DNA of 64,000 bases from Asticcacaulis endophyticus (GCF_014652575.1 NZ_BMZB01000001.1:1695470-1759469); one strand, 5' to 3'. Counted from the stretch's first letter, positions 38,285 to 47,674 are shown. The notes: a model not told the origin generated them from the letters alone. A program made the numbers and translations.

Positions 38285-38698
38285 AAGCGTGAGATAGAGT
38301 TCAGTTTATATGGTATGGAGATGAATAGTGTGCTTGAACCAATGGGGCGTGTTCTTTGGAGAGTCACTAACTCAGCCAGTTCGCGCGTTCTATTCCCTGT
38401 TTTGGATGGGTTAACTGCGCAGAACGAAATCGAAGAGATAGTCAAGGCGGCTTAGTTTCTCGATGTAAGCCCCACTCGAGGAAAGGACGTATTTAAAGAG
38501 GCGCTTTCAAGTTACTCAGGAACGCCTCTTCTTCGGATCGTGCTTGCTAGTCATATTCTTTGGCGTGTGTTTTGGAACCATTACAAAACAGCTGGCTCAG
38601 CGCCTTTGATTGCCAGCGCCAAACGTGCATTAGCACCTATTGGCTTAAAACCATCACCAGCGCGCGTAGCTCATGCCCAAAAAGGACCGCATGGCTGA
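38285..38698 (+). pseudogene. Possible broken gene split by an in-frame TAG
   Basis: In one frame, DNA to the left of the TAG at 38453-38455 reads MEMNSVLEPMGRVLWRVTNS to EIEEIVKAA, and the same frame continues for 80 codons to a TGA at 38696-38698 (FLDVSPTRGKDVFKEALSSY ... KRALAPIGLKPSPARVAHA). Both halves look protein-like and share frame, as in a gene cut by one nonsense mutation. No family recognised, and it may be chance. Confidence 0.25.
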
Positions 38699-38808
38699 TT
38701 TTTACCGCCGATCTAGTTTGTAGGTCTAGAAGAAACCTCAATGAATCTAAGGCAATTCTTTTGACGGTTTGTAACTATACCAAATTGACTTTATTGGTTT
38801 TTTGCCCA

Positions 38809-38825
38809 CCGACCGGGGGCACCAG
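38809..38825. other. attR: right end of the genomic island
   Basis: Exact 17-bp copy of ccgaccgggggcaccag from the tRNA-Leu 3' end (27617-27633). Left of it is AT-rich island DNA without a gene from 38699; right of it (38826-39037) is a 212-bp non-coding stretch of chromosome. Confidence 0.9.
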
Positions 38826-39037
38826 AATTTTTCTCCGATAAATTTGGATTTTAGCAGCGTTCAGCGGTAAGCAGTCTGCGCTCCCACTTGGTCGCTAGTC
38901 GCGGCACTCGGCGATGACGGCTTTCGCTCACAACCAAAAATCGCGTTAAGTATGAAAATCGTTGGGGTCAGGCCCCGATTTTGCATATGCTCACGCCATT
39001 GACCTGAGCCGTCCAGAAACGGCGCACTTATTCGTGG

Positions 39038-39385
39038 ATGGTGACTAAGATGATAGCGACGTGGCAGGATGCGATTGCGTGGGGTGTGCTGGTCTTACCC
39101 TTGATCGTGCTGGCCTGGGCGGCCATGTGGTTTGTCAATGTGCAGGCCGAGCGCAACCGCTATGAGCGCTATCAACGCTTTCATGCCATTATGGAACAGT
39201 TGGGCAGCAAGGATGGCTCAACGGCGGACAAGATGGCGGCGGCCTATGAGCTGCGTAACTACCGCGAATATGCCGATGTGATCTCGAAAATCTTCGCCAA
39301 TGGCCATGTCCGCACCGATGCCAATGACATGCTTCAGGCCCAACTAAAAGAAACCCTCAAATACGTGCGCGGGCCTAAAACTTAA
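39038..39385 (+). CDS. Unnamed single-span membrane protein
   Basis: 115 residues: an N-terminal transmembrane helix (AIAWGVLVLPLIVLAWAAMWF, about 12-32) and a cytosolic helical domain (QAERNRYERYQRFHAIMEQL; STADKMAAAYELRNYREYAD; VISKIFANGHVRTDANDMLQ) that looks conserved but matches nothing I can name. Two possible starts, ATG at 39038 or ATG at 39050. First chromosomal gene after the island; convergent with the TonB-dependent receptor over a shared terminator. Confidence 0.65.
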   Translation: MVTKMIATWQDAIAWGVLVLPLIVLAWAAMWFVNVQAERNRYERYQRFHAIMEQLGSKDGSTADKMAAAYELRNYREYADVISKIFANGHVRTDANDMLQAQLKETLKYVRGPKT

Positions 39386-39408
39386 ACCAACCCACAATAG
39401 GATGTAAA

Positions 39409-39440
39409 AAAAGCCGCCGGTGGTGACACCGGCGGCTTTT
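39409..39440. terminator. Bidirectional intrinsic terminator
   Basis: Perfect 14-bp stem aaaagccgccggtg / caccggcggctttt with loop gtga, A-run on one side and T-run on the other, between convergent genes. Confidence 0.9.
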
Positions 39441-39460
39441 AGTTTACGGGTTACGCTTAA

Positions 39461-42400
39461 CTAGTACTTGTAGGTCATGCCAAAGGTGACCGTGCGGCCA
39501 ATACGCGTTTCAAACAGAGTGTCCTCACGGGTGGAGTCGATAAACAGGCGGTTCTGCTCATCGGTCAGGTTCTGGGCTTCGAGCGAGATCTTCAGGCGGT
39601 CGCTGACGGCGTAAGAGGCCGAAGCGTCGACATAGAAGGTATCGTCATTGCCTTGCAGATCGCTGCCCGCCGACGCCGGGATGCCGCGGATATAGTTGCC
39701 GCGATAGGAGCCGGTGGCACGGACGCTGAACTTATCGTCTTCGTAGTAGATGGTCCCCGAAGCCGATTCCCGTGACAGGCCGGTCAGGTCGTTGGTCGTA
39801 GTGACGGTCGGAGACAGGATATAGGTGATCTCAGAGCTGATGTTGGTGTAGTTACCCAACACCCCGATATTGGCAAACGGGCCCGGCAGGAAGTCGAGAT
39901 CGAACTGAGCGTTCAACTCATAGCCTTTGAGCGGGCCGCCCGGCGTGTTGGTGAAGCGGGCGACGTTAAACAGATCGGTGGCCACGGCACCGCTGGCGTT
40001 ACCGACCAGCAGTTCTTCGGGCAGGCCAAGCTGGTTATAAGGCACCAGTTCATTGACGCGCTGAACGAAGGTTTTGATGTCCTTATGGAAATAAGCGACG
40101 GAAACCAGTGAGCCCGGACGGAAGTACCATTCCAGAGCCGCATCAAACGTGGTGGCGCGGATCGGATCAAGGAACGGGTTGTTGATCGTGCCGGTACGGG
40201 TCGTGAAGGTCACGCCGCTGGCCGGGGTAAGTGCACCCAGTTCCGGACGGGACATGACCTTGGCGGCCGAGAAGCGGGCCAGCAGGTCAGGCGTGATCTC
40301 AAACACGATATTGGCGGATGGCAGGGTATCGCTGTAGCTACGCTCGACTTCGTTACGCAGGCCACGGGTCGGATATGGAGATCCTGCGGGGGCAGTTACC
40401 GGAATATGGCCTACCGCGAACTGATCGGTGAAGACGGTGCGGATGCCGATATCGCCGCGTACCGGTACGGGCAGCAGGCTGTCGGTATTAAACTCGGTCA
40501 TGAAGTAAACGCTCTTGACCGTTTCCTTGATCTGCGACTTACCGGCGCCGCATTCAATGCCGCAGTACTGGAAGCTGTCGAAATCAAAGACATCGCGCCA
40601 TTTGGCAGAGTCAACCGCCAGCCAGCTTGATGGCGCACCGCCGCCCCACAGTTCATCCACGCCCGTGATCTGCGTGGTGATGCTGGCCAGTGTTACACCG
40701 GCGGGCAGGGCCTTTACCGCGACCTGACTTGGGATCAGGTTGAGGTTGTAGGCGTTGAAATCGTTCTCGCGGAACTGCCCGCCAACCTTGAACGTAACGT
40801 CGGCATTCAACTCATATTTGGTATCGAGGTTGATGGTGGTGATCTTGGTCTTGTTATTGGCCGGCTTGCCCTGAACCGAGAAGCCGCCGGTGACCGTGCC
40901 GTCAGCCGCACCTGGAGCGTAGAGGAAGTTAGCCGGATCAGAGACATCGACGCCAAAATCAAGCACCGGTGTCGTGCCGCCGCCCCGGAAATCGATCGAC
41001 ACATTGTCGGCATCAATGATGTCAACAAAGGTTTGCAGGCGCATCGGGCCGTCCCACACCGATTCCGACACGCCAACCATACCGGACACTTCAAAGCGTT
41101 CGGTGAAGCGGCGGCGGAAGTTCAGGTTGGCTTGCTTGAACTCGGAGGTGAACTGATCAACCAGCCCTTCGGAGCGGATATCCATGCCGTCGAACAGGCC
41201 GTAAACCAGTGAGCCATTGTCGTCGAATTCGACATCCTTGACCGAGACCATAGGCTGGCCGTTATTGCCGATGTTACGGGCCAGAGACAGCATGGCGATA
41301 TAGTTATCGCGGCGCTCAACTTCGTACTTGGAATAGAGCACGTCGAACGATACTTCGGTATCGCTGTCAGGGCGCCATTGGAAGGTCAGGCTACCGCCGG
41401 TGCGCTTGGCGTCCTGCTCGGAGTTAACGTAACGCGGAATACGCGGGAAGAAGGCACCCGAACCTGGGGTGGTCAAAGCATCAGCGCGGCGCAGATTATA
41501 GATGGTGTTGTAGGCGGCAATCGTGCCGGTGCGCGGATTGTTGGTCGAGCAGTTGGTGGCCGTGGCCCCCTTGGCCCCGTGAACCGATGGATCAGGGCTG
41601 ATGGTGGCTCCCCCGGTCGGTGATACCCAGCCGATAGGCGTGCAGAACGGCTGCGCCTCGTTTAACGGAGCGGTCGTGACCGGAAGGCCTGCGGCGTCGC
41701 GGCGGATGGCATTAAAGGCATTGATGTTAGACGGCAGGATATCAACCGCAGAATAACCGACTTCGCGGATATTGCGATCCTGATAGGTCAGGGTGCCCAG
41801 AATGCCGAACTTGCCATCGGCGAATTTCTTGGAGGCCAGCAGCGATAGGCGCGGATCGGTGGATTTGCTGACCTCATTATACACGCCCTTAGCCGTGAAG
41901 CTTAAGACCTGATCTTCTCGGTAATCGAACGGGCGCGGGGAACGCAGGTCAACCGTGGCACCCAGCGAGCCTTCTTCGACATCGGCGGACGCGGTCTTGC
42001 GGGTCGACAGGGCCGAGAAGATTTCCGACGGGAAGACGTTGAAGTCAAAGCTGCGGCCGGAGTTGCCCGCGCCGTAAATGTCCGACGATCCGGTTTGTGC
42101 CGCGCCTTCCATGCCGTTCAAGCGCACACGGGTGTAGCCAGGGCCCAAGCCGCGTACGGAAATGTTACGGCCTTCGCCACCGTCGCCGCGCGACAGGGTC
42201 ACGCCGGGGATGCGCTGCATCGATTCGGCCAGGTTTGAATCCGGGAATTTGGCGACATCTTCGGACAGGATCGAATCGACCGTGCCGGCGCTGTTTTTCT
42301 TGACGTTAAGCGCGCTTTTCAAGCTGCCGCGAAAGCCGGTCACAACCACTTCGGTCACATCGTCTTCGGCGGCAGGCGCTGGCGTTTCCTGTGCCATAGC

Positions 42401-42502
42401 CGCACCGGCGGCCAATGCCAAGGCCAGAACCGAGGCCGTCATCATGGTGGATTTGATTGGGCGCACGCCCTTGGTCACGCCGTAATTACGGGTGTTTTTC
42501 AT
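39461..42502 (-). CDS. TonB-dependent receptor (Xanthomonas/Caulobacter type)
   Basis: Outer membrane active transporter of 1013 residues. Signal peptide around 20-37 (MMTASVLALALAAGAAMAQ), TonB-box region EVVVTGFRGSLKSAL, plug domain (VAKFPDSNLAESMQRIPGV, then NISVRGLGPGYTRVRLNGM and SLGATVDLRSPRPF), and a 22-strand barrel ending in an aromatic residue, GRTVTFGMTYKY. The DSNLAESMQRIPGVTLSRGDG pattern places it in the TonB-Xanth-Caul group that takes up sugars, peptides or other large nutrients. Substrate unknown; divergent from a secreted amidohydrolase that could act on the same compound. Confidence 0.92.
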   Translation of the reverse strand: MKNTRNYGVTKGVRPIKSTMMTASVLALALAAGAAMAQETPAPAAEDDVTEVVVTGFRGSLKSALNVKKNSAGTVDSILSEDVAKFPDSNLAESMQRIPGVTLSRGDGGEGRNISVRGLGPGYTRVRLNGMEGAAQTGSSDIYGAGNSGRSFDFNVFPSEIFSALSTRKTASADVEEGSLGATVDLRSPRPFDYREDQVLSFTAKGVYNEVSKSTDPRLSLLASKKFADGKFGILGTLTYQDRNIREVGYSAVDILPSNINAFNAIRRDAAGLPVTTAPLNEAQPFCTPIGWVSPTGGATISPDPSVHGAKGATATNCSTNNPRTGTIAAYNTIYNLRRADALTTPGSGAFFPRIPRYVNSEQDAKRTGGSLTFQWRPDSDTEVSFDVLYSKYEVERRDNYIAMLSLARNIGNNGQPMVSVKDVEFDDNGSLVYGLFDGMDIRSEGLVDQFTSEFKQANLNFRRRFTERFEVSGMVGVSESVWDGPMRLQTFVDIIDADNVSIDFRGGGTTPVLDFGVDVSDPANFLYAPGAADGTVTGGFSVQGKPANNKTKITTINLDTKYELNADVTFKVGGQFRENDFNAYNLNLIPSQVAVKALPAGVTLASITTQITGVDELWGGGAPSSWLAVDSAKWRDVFDFDSFQYCGIECGAGKSQIKETVKSVYFMTEFNTDSLLPVPVRGDIGIRTVFTDQFAVGHIPVTAPAGSPYPTRGLRNEVERSYSDTLPSANIVFEITPDLLARFSAAKVMSRPELGALTPASGVTFTTRTGTINNPFLDPIRATTFDAALEWYFRPGSLVSVAYFHKDIKTFVQRVNELVPYNQLGLPEELLVGNASGAVATDLFNVARFTNTPGGPLKGYELNAQFDLDFLPGPFANIGVLGNYTNISSEITYILSPTVTTTNDLTGLSRESASGTIYYEDDKFSVRATGSYRGNYIRGIPASAGSDLQGNDDTFYVDASASYAVSDRLKISLEAQNLTDEQNRLFIDSTREDTLFETRIGRTVTFGMTYKY

Positions 42503-42887
42503 CCTGTTGTTCCTTTTTACACAACCGCCTCAATTAAGGATAAGGCGGCTGACCCTGTTGCTTCGGTTCTTTTGACGACCGAAGCTGTTACTGATTTTTG
42601 TTTTATCGCCTTATGAGGGCAATAATTGTCACACTATTACGGATTCTGGGGTTTTCAAACGCAATTATGCTCAAAAGCGCGCGCAAAAAATCTTATACGA
42701 TCTTGTGTGGCTTATTTGCACGATAGAAATAATCAGGGCCGATCTTATTTTTTTGTAAATAAAACAACCTCATGACGACGGTTGTGCGGTGTTTTATTAC
42801 TGTTTTCATGTTGCGCTGCAAATAAGCGCTTTTCATTGCCGCATCCCCGGTTATTCTCGACAGGCTTTAGGTTAAGGGGACGTGATC
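42503..42887. promoter_or_regulatory. Divergent regulatory region between receptor and amidohydrolase
   Basis: A 385-bp gene-free region, AT-rich from 42590 to 42840. It contains an exact 11-bp inverted pair, gcttatttgca at 42710-42720 and tgcaaataagc at 42817-42827, 96 bp apart, which could be two facing sites for one regulator. No promoter assigned with confidence. Confidence 0.4.
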
Positions 42888-44156
42888 ATGAAAAATCTGT
42901 GGCTGGCGACGTGTGCATTTATAGCTGTGACGGGCGCGGCTGAGGCCAAAACCGTGGTGATCAATGCGTCCAAACTGATCGAGGTCGAAACCGGCAAGGT
43001 GGTCGATAAACCATCAGTCATGATCGTCGAAGGGCGGATTGCCGCCGTCGGTGCGCAGGGACAGCTTAATGTGCCCGCCGATGCCGAACTGATCAATCTG
43101 CCGGAGGTGACGCTTCTGCCCGGCCTGATCGACATGCACGTCCATCTGGATAACGATCCGACTTACGGCGGCTATACGGGGTTGCAGTTCACCGATCGTT
43201 TTTGGGGCATCATGACCGTGCCCAATGCTGAAAAGACGCTGAAAGCCGGGTTCACAACCGTGCGCAATGTCGGGGCCGGTGACTATAATGATGTCGGCCT
43301 GCGTGAAGCGATCGACGAAGGCGTCGTCAAGGGCCCGCGCGTGGTCACGGCGGCCATGAGTTTTGGCGCGACCGGCGGCCATTGCGACTCGACCTATTTT
43401 CCGCCGTCGTTCCAGTCGAAAAACCCCTATAATGCCGACAGTCCCGCCGAAGGGGTCAAGTCGGTGCGCGCGCTGAAAAAATACGGTGCTCAGGTCATCA
43501 AGATATGTGCGACCGGCGGGGTGTTTTCGCGCGGCACGACACCGGGCGGCCAGCAGCTTTCTTATGAAGAAATGAAGGCTATTGTCGATGAGGCCCACAT
43601 GCAGGGCCTCAAGGTCGCGGCCCATGCCCACGGCGCATCGGGCATCCGGGACGCCGTCCGCGCTGGTGTTGATACCATCGAGCACGCGTCTCTGGTTGAC
43701 GATGAAGGCATCAAGCTGGCCGTGCAAAAAGGCGCGTGGTTTTCGATGGATATTTACAATACCGACTACACCCAGGCCGAGGGGGCCAAAAACGGTGTCC
43801 TCGAAGAAAGCCTGAAAAAAGACCGCGATATCGCCGAAATCCAGCGCCAGAACTTCAAGAAGGCCCTGAAAGCCGGTGTGAAGATGGTCTACGGCACTGA
43901 CTCAGGCGTCTATCCCCACGGCGATAACGCCAGACAGTTTGCCGTCATGGTGCGCTATGGGGCGACGCCGTTGCAGGCGATCCAGACCGCGACCGTTAAT
44001 GCGGCGCAGGCATTGGGGCAGGAAAAGGATGTTGGCTCGCTGCGCGTCGGCCATTACGGCGACCTTATAGGCGTTAAAGGCGATCCGCTGACCGATGTGA
44101 CCGTGCTTGAAAAACCGGCCTTTGTCATGAAGGGCGGCGAGGTGGTGGCGAAATAA
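42888..44156 (+). CDS. Secreted amidohydrolase (imidazolonepropionase-like/Xaa-Pro dipeptidase-like)
   Basis: 422 residues with a signal peptide (NLWLATCAFIAVTGAAEA) and the amidohydrolase TIM barrel: DMHVHL (two metal His), GAQVIKICATGGVFS with the lysine that is carbamylated, KVAAHAHG and DTIEHASL (two more metal His), and MVYGTDSGVYPH (catalytic Asp), then the small beta-sandwich completed by GDLIGVKGDPL. Relatives hydrolyse Xaa-Pro or Xaa-Arg dipeptides or related amides in the periplasm. ATG at 42888 with ggggA about 8 nt upstream is preferred to GTG at 42882. Confidence 0.88.
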   Translation: MKNLWLATCAFIAVTGAAEAKTVVINASKLIEVETGKVVDKPSVMIVEGRIAAVGAQGQLNVPADAELINLPEVTLLPGLIDMHVHLDNDPTYGGYTGLQFTDRFWGIMTVPNAEKTLKAGFTTVRNVGAGDYNDVGLREAIDEGVVKGPRVVTAAMSFGATGGHCDSTYFPPSFQSKNPYNADSPAEGVKSVRALKKYGAQVIKICATGGVFSRGTTPGGQQLSYEEMKAIVDEAHMQGLKVAAHAHGASGIRDAVRAGVDTIEHASLVDDEGIKLAVQKGAWFSMDIYNTDYTQAEGAKNGVLEESLKKDRDIAEIQRQNFKKALKAGVKMVYGTDSGVYPHGDNARQFAVMVRYGATPLQAIQTATVNAAQALGQEKDVGSLRVGHYGDLIGVKGDPLTDVTVLEKPAFVMKGGEVVAK

Positions 44157-44254
44157 TTAGCGCGCATTTGTCTTTGATATCTGTCACAAGGGCCTGTGTT
44201 CGCCGCCAAATGTTCGGCCCCGTTCGCATCCAGCCCTCACAACAGGAGACGACG

Positions 44255-44386
44255 ATGGCCAAGGGACAAAAAAAGAGCAACAAGGAAGTCCGCAAACCCA
44301 AGGCCGCCAAGGTCAAGGTTGAGACGGTTTCTGCCGGTTTCAGCAAGGGCCAGCAGGCGACTTTGCTGAACATAAAAAAAGACTAG
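44255..44386 (+). CDS. Small basic conserved protein (43 residues)
   Basis: Lys-rich peptide MAKGQKKSNKEVRKPKAAKV with tail LLNIKKD. Small Lys-rich proteins with this N-terminus occur widely in proteobacteria; no function is known to me. AGGAGA lies 6-7 nt before the ATG, which favours this start over the longer open frame from 44168. Possibly nucleic-acid-binding from charge alone. It sits 78 bp upstream of gatB, same strand. Confidence 0.72.
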   Translation: MAKGQKKSNKEVRKPKAAKVKVETVSAGFSKGQQATLLNIKKD

Positions 44387-44464
44387 TGCGCCTTGATCTG
44401 TTGCCGGTGTAATTTTTAACAAACCGGCTTGGCCTTGGGATTTGGTTTCGGCTATAGAGTTTGG

Positions 44465-45970
44465 ATGAGCACAGAATCCAACACCAAAACCATTCAGGGC
44501 CGCACTGGCTCTTGGGAACTTGTCATCGGGCTTGAAATCCACGCGCAGGTGGCCTCAAACTCAAAGCTGTTTTCAGGCGCGGCCGTAGGCTTTGGTGCCG
44601 GGCCGAACGAGCAGGTCTCGCTGGTTGATGCCGGGTTTCCGGGCATGTTGCCGGTGCTCAACAAATATTGCGTCGAGCAGGCGGTGAAGACCGGCCTTGG
44701 CCTCAAGGCGCAGATCAACGCCCATTCGCGCTTTGACAGGAAGAACTACTTCTATCCCGATCTGCCGCAGGGCTATCAGATCAGCCAGTTGTTCTTTCCC
44801 ATTGTCGGGGAAGGCGAAGTGCTGATCGACCTTTCCGACGGCTCACAAAAGACGGTGCGTATCGAGCGCCTGCATTTGGAACAGGACGCCGGTAAGTCGA
44901 TCCACGACCTTGATCCGAACGCGACCTATGTTGACCTCAACCGCGCCGGTACGGCTTTGATGGAAATCGTCAGTAAGCCCGATATCCGTTCGGCCGAAGA
45001 GGCGGTGGCTTACTTTAAAAAGATTCGCACGATCCTTGTCTACCTTGGCACGTCCGATGGCGACATGGAGAAGGGTAATATGCGCGCCGACGTCAACGTG
45101 TCGGTCTGTAAGGCCGGTGCCTATGAGCGCTTCCGCGAGACGGGTGATTTCAAGCAGTTAGGCACGCGCTGCGAGATCAAGAACGTCAATTCGTTCCGCT
45201 TCATGCAGCAGGCGATTGAATATGAGGCCCGCCGCCAGATCGAAATCATCGAAGATGGTGGCAAAATTGATCAGGAAACCCGCCTGTTCGATTCGGTGAA
45301 GGTCGAGACGCGTAGCTTGCGTTCAAAGGAAGAGGCGCATGATTATCGCTACTTCCCCGATCCCGATCTGTTGCCGTTAGAGCTTGAACTGGCGTGGATC
45401 GAAGATATCAAAAAGTCCCTGCCGGAACTGCCGGACGATAAGCGTCAGCGGCTGGTGACGCAGTATGGCCTTAGCGTCTATGATGCGACCGTGCTGATCA
45501 CCGAGCAGGCGCGCGCCGACTATTTTGAAGCGGCCGCAAAAGGCCGTGACGCCAAGCTGGTCGCCAACTGGGTGACCAACGAACTGCTGGCGCGTCTGTC
45601 GAAAGATGGCCATGAAATCACCGATAGTCCGCTGCCGCCTGAGCAAATTGCGGGGCTGGTTGAACTGATCGAAACCGGCGTCATTTCGTCCAAGATCGCC
45701 AAAACCGTGTTCGAGCATATGTGGGACGGCAAGGGCGCGGTCACACCGGCTGAGATCGTCGAAACACATGGCCTTAAGCAGGTCACCGATACCGGCGCGA
45801 TTGAAAAAGCCGTCGATGACATTATCGCTGCCAACCCTGATAAGGCCTCTGAGGTCGCCACCAAGCCGCAGGCCATTGGCTGGTTCGTTGGTCAGGTCAT
45901 GAAGGCGACCGGCGGTAAGGCCAACCCCGCTGCGGTCAATGAGATACTTAAGGCCAAGCTGGGGCTCTGA
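44465..45970 (+). CDS. gatB: Aspartyl/glutamyl-tRNA(Asn/Gln) amidotransferase subunit B
   Basis: Subunit of GatCAB, which converts Glu-tRNA(Gln) or Asp-tRNA(Asn) to the amide form using ammonia from GatA. 501 residues: the kinase-like cradle begins [20 protein letters not shown], continues with [15 protein letters not shown] and [18 protein letters not shown], then the helical linker and the C-terminal YqeY-like tail domain (from about 355) for tRNA recognition. ATG at 44465 chosen from conservation of the start. No gatC or gatA nearby, as in many alphaproteobacteria. A strong terminator follows 4 bp after the stop. Confidence 0.96.
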   Translation: MSTESNTKTIQGRTGSWELVIGLEIHAQVASNSKLFSGAAVGFGAGPNEQVSLVDAGFPGMLPVLNKYCVEQAVKTGLGLKAQINAHSRFDRKNYFYPDLPQGYQISQLFFPIVGEGEVLIDLSDGSQKTVRIERLHLEQDAGKSIHDLDPNATYVDLNRAGTALMEIVSKPDIRSAEEAVAYFKKIRTILVYLGTSDGDMEKGNMRADVNVSVCKAGAYERFRETGDFKQLGTRCEIKNVNSFRFMQQAIEYEARRQIEIIEDGGKIDQETRLFDSVKVETRSLRSKEEAHDYRYFPDPDLLPLELELAWIEDIKKSLPELPDDKRQRLVTQYGLSVYDATVLITEQARADYFEAAAKGRDAKLVANWVTNELLARLSKDGHEITDSPLPPEQIAGLVELIETGVISSKIAKTVFEHMWDGKGAVTPAEIVETHGLKQVTDTGAIEKAVDDIIAANPDKASEVATKPQAIGWFVGQVMKATGGKANPAAVNEILKAKLGL

Positions 45971-45974
45971 AACG

Positions 45975-46006
45975 AAAAGCCGCTGTCGTGATCGACAGCG
46001 GCTTTT
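45975..46006 (+). terminator. Intrinsic terminator of gatB
   Basis: Perfect stem aaaagccgctgtcg / cgacagcggctttt, loop tgat, then T-run. Symmetric, so it also serves the convergent beta-barrel gene. Confidence 0.9.
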
Positions 46007-46025
46007 TAACTACTCACATCAACGC

Positions 46026-46877
46026 TTAGAACACGGCCCGCAGTTTGATGCTGACCGGATAGGTGACGCGCTTGCCTTCTTCGTTGATTGAGGCGAGGCC
46101 CAGGCCACCAATGGCGCTATCATTGCCATCAAGATCGCCGTAGTAACGCACGCCGGTCTCAGCCGTGACGGATACGGTTTCCGACAGGGCGTAGGACACA
46201 CCGACATCGACCCCGGCGGTCAGGATGGTCGTCTCATCATAGAACGGCACGTTTTGCAGAGACTGATTGATGGTCAGGTCAGGGATGGTAAAGCTGGCGT
46301 CAATGGCATCGATCTTTGAGGCCCCGACGCGCCCGGCGATGTAGGGCTGGAAGGTGCCGCCTTCGTTGAACCACTGACGCAGGCCGACCGACACGCCCAT
46401 GCCTTTATATTCGCCAAAGCGGCCATAGACCGGTACTTCGGCGACGGTGGTGGCACCATTCACGACCGCAGCCGTGCCGACCTGCACCGAGCCTTCGTCG
46501 GCTTTAACATAATCAAAGCTACCGAACACTTCGCGCCCGCCGCCGAGGCCATAGGTGCCCTCAAGGTTAAAGGTCATAGCGTTGTCATAGATATCGTCAA
46601 AACCGCGCGATTGAATGCGCAACTGACCGGCATTGCCGGTGGCGGTGATCGCACCGGGCAGGGCGGGGGCACCGGGATCGCGCAGGGATGCGATGACGCT
46701 GAGCGGAATTTCGCCGGTGGTGGCCCCGCCGTGGACATCGCCGGAGGTGGACAGTTCTGTGCCGATGCTGCCGGAAACGGCCCAGCGCCCGGCATCGACG
46801 GCCTGAGCGGAGGCGGTGGTGGCAAGAGCGGATACAGATATCAAGACTAAGGCGCTTAGGCCTGAACGATATTTCAT
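46026..46877 (-). CDS. Outer membrane beta-barrel protein
   Basis: 283 residues with a signal peptide (LSALVLISVSALATTASAQ) and a mature sequence of alternating beta strands, for example RWAVSGSIGTELSTSGDV, VFGSFDYVKADEG, GMGVSVGLRQWFN, YIAGRVGASKID and a last strand VTYPVSIKLRAVF ending in Phe, the usual outer membrane targeting signal. The length fits an 8- to 10-strand barrel. No precise family; function unknown. Convergent with gatB. Confidence 0.7.
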   Translation of the reverse strand: MKYRSGLSALVLISVSALATTASAQAVDAGRWAVSGSIGTELSTSGDVHGGATTGEIPLSVIASLRDPGAPALPGAITATGNAGQLRIQSRGFDDIYDNAMTFNLEGTYGLGGGREVFGSFDYVKADEGSVQVGTAAVVNGATTVAEVPVYGRFGEYKGMGVSVGLRQWFNEGGTFQPYIAGRVGASKIDAIDASFTIPDLTINQSLQNVPFYDETTILTAGVDVGVSYALSETVSVTAETGVRYYGDLDGNDSAIGGLGLASINEEGKRVTYPVSIKLRAVF

Positions 46878-46975
46878 GGAGGCACCTGTAGATCAGAGTT
46901 AAGGTTAAGCATTTATGTAAATGCAGCCTGTTTACGCCTGATCCGCGAGTTTGGATTTGAACCCCGGTCATCAAA

Positions 46976-47006
46976 AAAGGCCCCGTCTTATCCAGACGGA
47001 GCCTTT
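46976..47006 (-). terminator. Intrinsic terminator of the Ala/Pro-rich protein gene
   Basis: Stem aaaggccccgtct (46976-46988) and agacggagccttt (46994-47006) with one mismatch, loop tatcc; read on the minus strand it ends in a T-rich run. It follows the stop at 47029. Confidence 0.75.
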
Positions 47007-47028
47007 AAAGGTACTATTTTAAACGGGC

Positions 47029-47427
47029 TTACATGCCGCCGTCAGTCTTGGGTTCGGTCGGCATCGGGGCTTGAGCTTCAGGCTCCGCAGGCAGAGGCGT
47101 CGGCGCTGGGGCTGCACTAGGGTCGCTCATGTTGTGATCCGGCGTTTCCGGGTTCATGGTATCGGGCGCCGGAACGCTGGTGGACGTGCTGGCAGGCACT
47201 GAGCCTTCGGTCGCTTCGGGGGCCGCAAGGCCGGTAGGGCCCGCAGCGACAGTTGCCATAGCGGTGGCCTTAGCCTGAGCGTTCAGGGCGGCGGTGCCTT
47301 CGTTCTGAGTGGCGTTATCCTGAGCGGCAGTGGGCTGCGCGGTCTGAGCCATAGCGACAGGGGCGGCCAATGGAGCCGAAAGCGCGCCGAACATAGCGGC
47401 GGTAATCATAAGGTTACGAGCATTCAT
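47029..47427 (-). CDS. Exported Ala/Pro/Thr-rich low-complexity protein
   Basis: 132 residues: a signal peptide (NLMITAAMFGALSAPLAAPV, cleaved after AMA) then a disordered mature part rich in Ala, Pro, Thr, Ser and Glu (APAPTPLPAEPEAQAPMPTE). No domain recognised. Good Shine-Dalgarno AAGGAG about 8 nt upstream of the ATG. Probably periplasmic or surface-exposed; function unknown. Confidence 0.65.
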   Translation of the reverse strand: MNARNLMITAAMFGALSAPLAAPVAMAQTAQPTAAQDNATQNEGTAALNAQAKATAMATVAAGPTGLAAPEATEGSVPASTSTSVPAPDTMNPETPDHNMSDPSAAPAPTPLPAEPEAQAPMPTEPKTDGGM

Positions 47428-47611
47428 AGATATCTCCTTTGTGTGTAAATATTACGGATGCGTTGCCACCTAAATCTAATATCAGGCATGTAAAATATCG
47501 ATCTGTTGTGCGGCCTTAATAGTATGGATGTGAAAATGCGTTCGTGATTTATGCGAATGCTTTAAGCTGTAAATAAAAAATCGGATTACATATTAATCAG
47601 AGGCATAAAAA

Positions 47612-47636
47612 AGGCCCCCGCAATATGCGGGAGCCT
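47612..47636 (-). terminator. Intrinsic terminator of the RcnB-like gene
   Basis: Stem aggcccccgca (47612-47622) and tgcgggagcct (47626-47636) with one mismatch; followed on the minus strand by a T-run (aaaaaa on the plus strand at 47607-47612). Confidence 0.75.
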
Positions 47637-47674
47637 CAAGTTTAGGGCCATGACCTGCCCATTAGATCAGATGA

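Larger units (their letters stand above)
27617..38825. mobile_element. Integrated genomic island (about 11.2 kb) at tRNA-Leu(CAA)
   Basis: The element is bounded by 17-bp direct repeats and carries a P4-type tyrosine integrase just inside the tRNA end, which is the classic layout of tRNA-targeted islands. Cargo: higBA, an rhs locus with divergent envelope genes, parDE-type pair, serine resolvase, and fossils of a relaxase, an integrase and another rhs gene. Much of it is visibly AT-richer than the flanking chromosome. No excisionase or complete transfer genes are seen, so it is probably an immobile or helper-dependent remnant. Confidence 0.88.

Noticed and set aside
38560-38841. 93-codon frame spanning the right end of the island
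   Set aside because: It crosses the att repeat and has no family resemblance or Shine-Dalgarno.
38970-38990. ggggtcaggcccc partial palindrome right of the island
   Set aside because: Too short and imperfect to be called a functional site; no second copy was noticed in the window.
43014-43727. 237-codon open frame antisense to the amidohydrolase gene
   Set aside because: The sense strand encodes a complete amidohydrolase with all metal ligands; the antisense product has composition typical of shadow frames and no motif.
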